Below the pieces are notes generated by a model that did not search any database, was not told where the DNA came from, and saw only the letters and a program-made list of their open reading frames with translations. Made by a program: the position numbers and the translations under genes. A stretch of DNA of 9,990 nt from Ghiorsea sp. (GTDB lineage: Bacteria; Pseudomonadota; Zetaproteobacteria; Mariprofundales; Mariprofundaceae), in the NCBI GenBank assembly GCA_027019685.1, contig JALUWH010000191.1:1-9990 (forward strand), written 5' to 3'. The first letter of the stretch is position 1. Every line of letters begins with the position of its first letter. This document shows positions 6,226 to 9,990 of the stretch, piece by piece.

Positions 6226-6964
6226 TTCATTGCTGCTTCGTATTTTATTCTTAGCTGTGTTTTTACTGCCAAGCTTAGCCTCGGCAGCAGATGTACCCAC
6301 CTTATCCATCAGCTTGGGTGAAACGGAAGATCCTGATTCATGGTTTACAGGTTTAAAAATTATTGCAGGGTTAACTGTACTTGCCCTTGCACCCTCGATT
6401 TTGGTGATGATGACATCATTCACTCGTATCTTGATAGTCTTTGCTTTTTTGCGACAGGCACTGGGCACACAACAAAGCCCACCCACGCAAATTTTGGTTG
6501 GTTTAGCTTTATTTATGACCATGTTTATCATGATGCCGGTGTGGAATCAGATTGATAGCACAGCACTAACACCTTATTTGAATGAAGACATCACCCAATC
6601 CCAAGCTATGGAAAAAGCGATTGACCCCTTACGTGCTTTTATGCTGCGCCAAACTCGAGAAGATGATTTAATCTTATTTATCAATGCGGGAAACATTGAA
6701 AAGCCTGCCACAGCAGAAGAAACACCCATGTATGTATTGATTCCAGCCTTTGTTATTAGCGAGCTACGCACAGCATTTGAAATTGGTTTCTTAATTTATA
6801 TACCATTTGTGGTGTTGGATTTGGTGGTGGCTTCAGTATTGATGAGTATGGGGATGATGATGTTACCCCCCGTCATGATTTCACTGCCGCTTAAAATTAT
6901 CTTGTTTGTGCTTGTTGATGGCTGGCATTTGATTACAGCATCATTATTGGCAAGTTTTAAGTAG
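6215..6964 (+). CDS. fliP: Flagellar biosynthetic protein FliP
   Basis: FliP forms the core ring of the flagellar type III export gate in the inner membrane. From the ATG at 6215 the protein has 249 residues, with a signal peptide (1-24, probably cut after ASA), as known for other FliP proteins. Family signatures are clear: MMTSFTRILIVFAFLRQALGTQQSPPTQILVGLALF (65-100), DPLRAFM (137-143), IPAFVISELRTAFEIGFLIYIPF (176-198) and the gate motif MSMGMMMLPP (210-219). GAGGAAG about nine bases upstream of 6215 decides the start. An in-frame TTG at 6197 would add six residues but sits ahead of that site. It overlaps fliO by 11 bases. fliQ, normally next, does not follow. Confidence 0.96.
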   Translation: MMRNSLLLRILFLAVFLLPSLASAADVPTLSISLGETEDPDSWFTGLKIIAGLTVLALAPSILVMMTSFTRILIVFAFLRQALGTQQSPPTQILVGLALFMTMFIMMPVWNQIDSTALTPYLNEDITQSQAMEKAIDPLRAFMLRQTREDDLILFINAGNIEKPATAEETPMYVLIPAFVISELRTAFEIGFLIYIPFVVLDLVVASVLMSMGMMMLPPVMISLPLKIILFVLVDGWHLITASLLASFK

Positions 6965-7021
6965 CTTTTAAATCAATTGTTGGAGTGATGATGGTTTCTG
7001 CCTTTCAAGTCTTTCACAGGT
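6965..7021. other. Convergent intergenic gap after fliP, no terminator seen
   Basis: This 57-base interval separates fliP from the oppositely oriented lipoprotein gene. It has a ribosome-site-like GGAG followed by ATGATG (6988-6993), as if another flagellar gene had once begun here, but the frame closes after 25 codons inside the neighbouring gene and does not resemble FliQ. I see no strong GC hairpin with a T-tract on either strand, so how the two converging transcripts end is not evident. Confidence 0.5.
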
Positions 7022-8017
7022 TTAAAAGTAATATGCGACGTATGTCCCAAAGTTATTGGCTTTGATTTTGGATAGCGTGCTGTTGGTATAATTTAAGTAT
7101 TCATATCTAAACAGCACGCTTGTTTTGGATGTAGATTTATGCTCCAGTTGTATAATACCACTGATTGCATTATCAAGTTTGGTCGTGTTTTGCCCTTGAC
7201 CACCATATAATGTTGGAGAGACTTTATATCCCATTCCCAAACCTAGGTAGACAGGTTCATCCAGCACTCTAGTTGCAACAATAGTATTGATAGGGTTTTC
7301 AACTAAGTGCGCACCAGCTTGAGGAATGCCAATCCCTGTGTATTTAATTCCAGATTCAACTTTAATGCTATAACCATTGTCATAGGGTAATTGAAACTCA
7401 TAACCTAACATTAAAGTGGTTCCAAAACCTATGCTATAAAGAGATGAACCATCACTGGAGACAAAAGCATCATCACCACCAGTTGTATACCCGAGCATAA
7501 AATAAAATGGTCTCTTTTTCGGGTTTGGTAATAAGCTTGCCTCATCCCCTTTTTTTCGCCACTTCCAATACAGTGGCTCCTTTTCATTGCCAAACATCAG
7601 GTCAGTAAATGTGACATCAATCGAATAATCGCCTTTATCCCATGTATACGTTTGGTTAGGTGTTGGTGTAGGCAGTGTAAATATTGCTCCAAATATTGGC
7701 CAAGCTGTGGATATCTCACTTAAAGCGGAGTATGTAAGTCCAAAGTTGAACCCAACTCTAGCAATATACTGCCCCCACTCTTTTTGTTTGGAAACAGGTG
7801 TGCCCCACTGTTGTTCAAAAGTTGAATATGGTGGTATTTTTGCTTTTGCATCTGTTATATATTCAGGGCTATTTTCCTTAATAGATGGGTATGTTTTCAA
7901 TATTTCAGTTGGTGACATTGTAAAATCTGATTCGCTTTTTGGAATCTCAACGATTGGCTTTTTAGCAGCACAACTACACAGTAAAAATACTGTTAAAAAT
8001 AAAATTGATTTTTTCAC
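7022..8017 (-). CDS. Unrecognised outer-membrane lipoprotein with C-terminal beta-barrel-like half
   Basis: I do not recognise this 331-residue protein. It starts with a lipoprotein signal: two lysines, a hydrophobic core and the lipobox LCSC, so C16 would be lipidated, and residues 17-20 (AAKK) do not carry the Asp+2 inner-membrane retention signal. Residues 30-165 form an unassigned domain rich in Trp (WGTP, EWGQY, TAWP, PLYWKWRKK). From about 170 to the end, alternating aromatic and glycine strands (RPFYFMLGYTTGG, SIGFGTTLMLGYEFQL, YSIKVESGIKYTG, VYLGLGMGYKV, SVLFRYEYLNY) and a terminal Phe (TYVAYYF) are the signature of an outer-membrane barrel of perhaps eight strands. The start is GTG at 8017 with AGGGGGAG upstream. 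It is transcribed toward fliP and shows no link to motility. Confidence 0.7.
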   Translation of the reverse strand: MKKSILFLTVFLLCSCAAKKPIVEIPKSESDFTMSPTEILKTYPSIKENSPEYITDAKAKIPPYSTFEQQWGTPVSKQKEWGQYIARVGFNFGLTYSALSEISTAWPIFGAIFTLPTPTPNQTYTWDKGDYSIDVTFTDLMFGNEKEPLYWKWRKKGDEASLLPNPKKRPFYFMLGYTTGGDDAFVSSDGSSLYSIGFGTTLMLGYEFQLPYDNGYSIKVESGIKYTGIGIPQAGAHLVENPINTIVATRVLDEPVYLGLGMGYKVSPTLYGGQGQNTTKLDNAISGIIQLEHKSTSKTSVLFRYEYLNYTNSTLSKIKANNFGTYVAYYF

Positions 8018-8099
8018 CCACTCCCCCTAACCACATTAATGTTTTCGAAACCTATCTATTTGTGATGCCGCTAACAATAAGCAATAAAAATACCTTGAT

Positions 8100-8711
8100 T
8101 TACTGCGTGTTAAGCAACAACTGTTGTATAAGTTGATATAATTTTAGCTCTGATTCTTTGATGCCTTTACCAAAAGTTATAATGCCATCTTCATGCCCTT
8201 TCATCACAAATGCATTGTGCTTAAAAGGGTCGCGCGATTGATAAAGGTTTGCGATTTCATGCACCATGTCTGCGGTTCCGTATTCTGCTGTGGTGGCAAG
8301 TGTATGTGTATCTATCATCATCTGCCAAAGCGGCCTAGCATGGATATGAATCACAGCTTGAATATCAGGGTGAACTTCATAAATCATGGCATGACTTAAA
8401 GCTTCGCTACTGGGTTTAAATTCACCTTCTGAGAATACGGTAAAGGTGTCAAAATCATAATCTGTAATACGAATATATTCGGCAGGGTTCAGTTTGGATT
8501 GTTTACCAGTTTGCGTGGCTGTAATGGTAAAGCTACGTTCACCCTTGTTGCGAAAAGATAAGTTGCCATAACCAATGCCATCGGGTGTTTCGCCAATTAA
8601 GCCAAGTGAAAACAAGCGGGAACGCAGGGCCTCAAGCTCAGTATATTGAGCAAAGTCAGGTGTTTTTGAGTTGCGATGCTGCACATGATATTTGATAACG
8701 CCATCTATCAT
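8100..8711 (-). CDS. Class II aldolase/adducin-family protein, probably acting with MtnA-type isomerase
   Basis: The 203 residues carry the class II (zinc) aldolase signature. GYGNLSFR (47-54) and TATQTGK (64-70) form the phosphate/substrate site, PSSEALSHAMIY (100-111) has catalytic-type E103, and VIHIHAR (120-126) supplies zinc ligands H122 and H124; H173 in MKGHEDGII is the likely third ligand. Such enzymes include fuculose-phosphate aldolase, ribulose-5-phosphate epimerase and MtnB dehydratase. Lying directly downstream of an MtnA-type isomerase, it could be MtnB, or an aldolase that splits 5-methylthioribulose-1-phosphate or 5-deoxyribulose-1-phosphate to dihydroxyacetone phosphate plus an aldehyde (Ald2 or DrdA role). 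Sequence alone does not separate these. AGAAGGG precedes the ATG at 8711. Confidence 0.82.
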   Translation of the reverse strand: MIDGVIKYHVQHRNSKTPDFAQYTELEALRSRLFSLGLIGETPDGIGYGNLSFRNKGERSFTITATQTGKQSKLNPAEYIRITDYDFDTFTVFSEGEFKPSSEALSHAMIYEVHPDIQAVIHIHARPLWQMMIDTHTLATTAEYGTADMVHEIANLYQSRDPFKHNAFVMKGHEDGIITFGKGIKESELKLYQLIQQLLLNTQ

Positions 8712-8725
8712 TTTTTCCCTTCTGT

Positions 8726-8789
8726 GTCATTCCCGCGAAGGCGGGAATCTATTCTGCTTGATATGGATACCCGCCTTCGCGGGTATGAC
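8726..8789. repeat. Pair of inverted REP-like palindromes (BIME-like) between isomerase and aldolase genes
   Basis: Two 24-base units, at 8726-8749 and 8766-8789, face each other across a 16-base spacer. Each is itself a palindrome: ATTCCCGC-GAAG-GCGGGAAT at 8729-8748 and ATACCCGC-CTTC-GCGGGTAT at 8767-8786. The second is the reverse complement of the first apart from two positions, and those two changes are paired, so the stem is kept in each. The GTCATNCCCGC type of unit is a common dispersed repeat in proteobacteria, related to REP elements mobilised by RAYT transposases and to the Neisseria dRS3 style. In RNA it could form two small hairpins or one long one and so reduce read-through from the isomerase gene to the aldolase gene or stabilise the upstream transcript. 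Confidence 0.85.
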
Positions 8790-8805
8790 GGTTTTGGTTG
8801 TTTGA

Positions 8806-9870
8806 TCATTTCAACTTACCAATGGCACCTTTGTTGGGTGCAATGATACCAGCTTCGGTTATCAAACCTGTAATCAATCGGGCAGGTGTAACATCAAAGC
8901 CATAGTTGATAGCACGACTTCCTTCTGGGGTGATACATATGTTTTGAATATGACCGTTTTCATCTATGCCACGCATAACATGCACTTCATCTTCACTGCG
9001 TATTTCAATTTCAATATCAGATACGCCATCTTCACACGCAAAATCAAACGTGTTGACAGGAAGCGCGATATAAAAGGGCACGTTATTATCTTTGGCGGCT
9101 AGTGCTTTGAGGTAAGTACCGATTTTATTGGCCGCGTCACCATTGAGCGCCACTCTATCCGCGCCTGTAATCACCATATCGACTTTGCCCTGCTGCATGA
9201 GGTGTCCGCCTGTATTATCAGGGATAATGGTATGCTTGATACCTGCATCCAATAATTCCCAAGAGGTTAGACTTGCGCCTTGATTGCGTGGTCGGGTTTC
9301 ATCCACCCAAACATGAATATCCATGCCCCGCTTTTGTGCTTCATAGATGGGCGCAAGGGCAGAGCCGCTATCCAAGATTGCCAGCCAGCCTGCATTGCAA
9401 TGGGTTAAGATATTAAACTGGTTTATCTTTTTCTTTGCCATGATATTTTCAATGATATCACAACCGATTTCACCAATCTTTTGCGTTCGCAGCACATCTT
9501 CATCGGCAATAGCAATGGCCTCGGCTTTACAGTTTTTCACCACATCATCACTTTGGGCAACGGTGTTTAACATTCTGTCCACTGCCCACATCAGGTTGAC
9601 CGCAGTAGGGCGAGATGTGCGAATGTTCATGGCGGCTTGTTTGATTTGACCTTTGTCACCCTCAAACTCACGCGCCGCCAAATACACGCCAAAAGCAGCT
9701 ACGTTGCCAATCACGCCCGCGCCACGCACCGTCATATCCTTGATGGCTTTACAAGCATCATTGGCTGTTTTTAATATACGGGTTTTCTTTTCAAAAGGTA
9801 AAAACCGTTGGTCAATAACTTCCAAGTCGCCATCATCATTCAGCCACAGTGCCTTATATTGTCCGTACAT
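8806..9870 (-). CDS. mtnA: S-methyl-5-thioribose-1-phosphate isomerase (MtnA / eIF2B-alpha-like fold)
   Basis: MtnA converts 5-methylthioribose-1-phosphate to the ribulose form in methionine salvage; close relatives act on 5-deoxyribose-1-phosphate. The 354 residues are full length. Family motifs are DMTVRGAGVIGNVAAFG (45-61), ILTHCNAG with catalytic-type C158, VDETRPRNQGASLTSWEL (189-206), and ITGADRVALNGDAANKIGTY with D238. Some places deviate from the common MtnA text: PDNTGGHLM instead of a DNMAA-like motif, MTVRGAGVIG instead of RGAPAIG, and IEIEIRSEDEV instead of IEER. Substrate preference is therefore open. AAGGAA lies upstream of the ATG at 9870. It starts 19 bases after the GST gene and is followed by the REP-like pair and the aldolase gene, suggesting one transcript. 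Confidence 0.9.
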   Translation of the reverse strand: MYGQYKALWLNDDGDLEVIDQRFLPFEKKTRILKTANDACKAIKDMTVRGAGVIGNVAAFGVYLAAREFEGDKGQIKQAAMNIRTSRPTAVNLMWAVDRMLNTVAQSDDVVKNCKAEAIAIADEDVLRTQKIGEIGCDIIENIMAKKKINQFNILTHCNAGWLAILDSGSALAPIYEAQKRGMDIHVWVDETRPRNQGASLTSWELLDAGIKHTIIPDNTGGHLMQQGKVDMVITGADRVALNGDAANKIGTYLKALAAKDNNVPFYIALPVNTFDFACEDGVSDIEIEIRSEDEVHVMRGIDENGHIQNICITPEGSRAINYGFDVTPARLITGLITEAGIIAPNKGAIGKLK

Positions 9871-9889
9871 ATCAATTCCTTTTTATTTC

Positions 9890-9990
9890 TTAGGCTTCGT
9901 CTTCGCCAATCACTTCTTCTTCAGTTTTACCCGCTTCAATCCAATCTTGAATGTGTGGATGATTAAGTATGTTGGTTACATATGTTTGGG
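9890..9990 (-). CDS. Glutathione S-transferase-like protein, C-terminal end (cut by window edge)
   Basis: Only the last 32 codons are present. They encode a C-terminus reading TYVTNILNHPHIQDWIEAGK followed by an acidic tail (EEEVIGEDEA). The pattern 'Y-x5-L-x-H-P-x-(I/M/V)-Q-x-W-I-x-A' is the usual end of the alpha-helical domain of bacterial glutathione S-transferases. With so little sequence, the family is likely but not certain, and no subclass or substrate can be given. The stop codon (9890-9892) lies 19 bases before the mtnA start, so the two genes are probably in one operon. Confidence 0.62.
   Translation of the reverse strand, partial: QTYVTNILNHPHIQDWIEAGKTEEEVIGEDEA

Noticed and set aside
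6988..7065. 25-codon plus-strand frame after fliP with a ribosome-site-like GGAG, considered as fliQ or a broken fliQ
   Set aside because: The residues (MMVSAFQVFHRF and on) do not resemble the FliQ N-terminus, there is no hydrophobic helix, and most of it lies within the opposite-strand lipoprotein gene.
7707..8030. Plus-strand 107-codon frame opposite the start of the lipoprotein gene
   Set aside because: It is antisense to the signal peptide and N-terminal domain. The minus-strand frame has a ribosome site, a lipobox and a barrel, and this one has none.
8726..8789. Inverted palindromes considered as a CRISPR fragment or a simple intrinsic terminator
   Set aside because: Only two units in opposite orientation, with no spacer series, so not CRISPR. 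There is no T-tract directly after either stem, so not a standard terminator. The REP-like interpretation fits best.
9347..9649. Plus-strand 100-codon frame within mtnA
   Set aside because: It is antisense to a well-conserved isomerase, including its catalytic region; no start signal and no family.

Overview
This is a bacterial chromosome segment of moderate-to-low GC, most likely from a Gram-negative, flagellated proteobacterium. The evidence is a PomA/PomB-type stator, a sigma-54-like promoter in front of the flagellar genes, and a lipoprotein with an apparent outer-membrane beta-barrel. The flagellar gene order and protein style would fit a Zetaproteobacterium or a gammaproteobacterium, but this placement is a low-confidence inference.

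Layout. (1) Positions 1-269: the end of an IS3-family insertion sequence (first 16 residues of OrfA, minus strand) abuts a 5'-truncated remnant of a TauE/SafE (TSUP) permease on the plus strand. (2) Positions 307-1618, minus strand: three small accessory genes, namely a GFA/CENP-V zinc protein, a four-helix conserved membrane protein and a SpoIIAA-like (STAS-fold) protein, plus a doubtful 34-codon ORF. (3) Positions 1619-1768: a divergent control region with a well-spaced -24/-12 (sigma-54) promoter facing the flagellar genes. (4) Positions 1769-6964, plus strand: one compact flagellar operon in the order motA(pomA) - motB-like - motB(pomB) - fliL - fliM - fliN - fliO - fliP, with overlaps or tiny gaps at most junctions. 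It encodes the ion-driven stator, its FliL regulator, the switch complex and the first export-gate proteins. fliQ, fliR, flhB and flhA do not follow. (5) Positions 7022-8017, minus strand: an unrecognised lipoprotein whose C-terminal half looks like a small beta-barrel. (6) Positions 8100-9990, minus strand: a metabolic cluster reading GST (3' end only) - mtnA-type sugar-phosphate isomerase - class II aldolase, with a pair of inverted REP-like palindromes between the last two genes. The isomerase plus aldolase pair suggests salvage or disposal of 5-methylthioribose or 5-deoxyribose phosphates through an aldolase 'DHAP shunt'.

The most interesting point is the tandem pair of MotB-type stator subunits behind a single motA. 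The second has the canonical ion-binding Asp (D24). The first carries Glu at the equivalent place (E24) and lacks the usual W..TFAD context, which suggests a specialised or heteromeric stator. Other points worth a look are the permease truncated by an IS, the compensatory base changes in the REP-like pair, the lipobox-plus-barrel protein, and the abrupt end of the flagellar operon after fliP. No stretch longer than about 160 bases lacks a gene.
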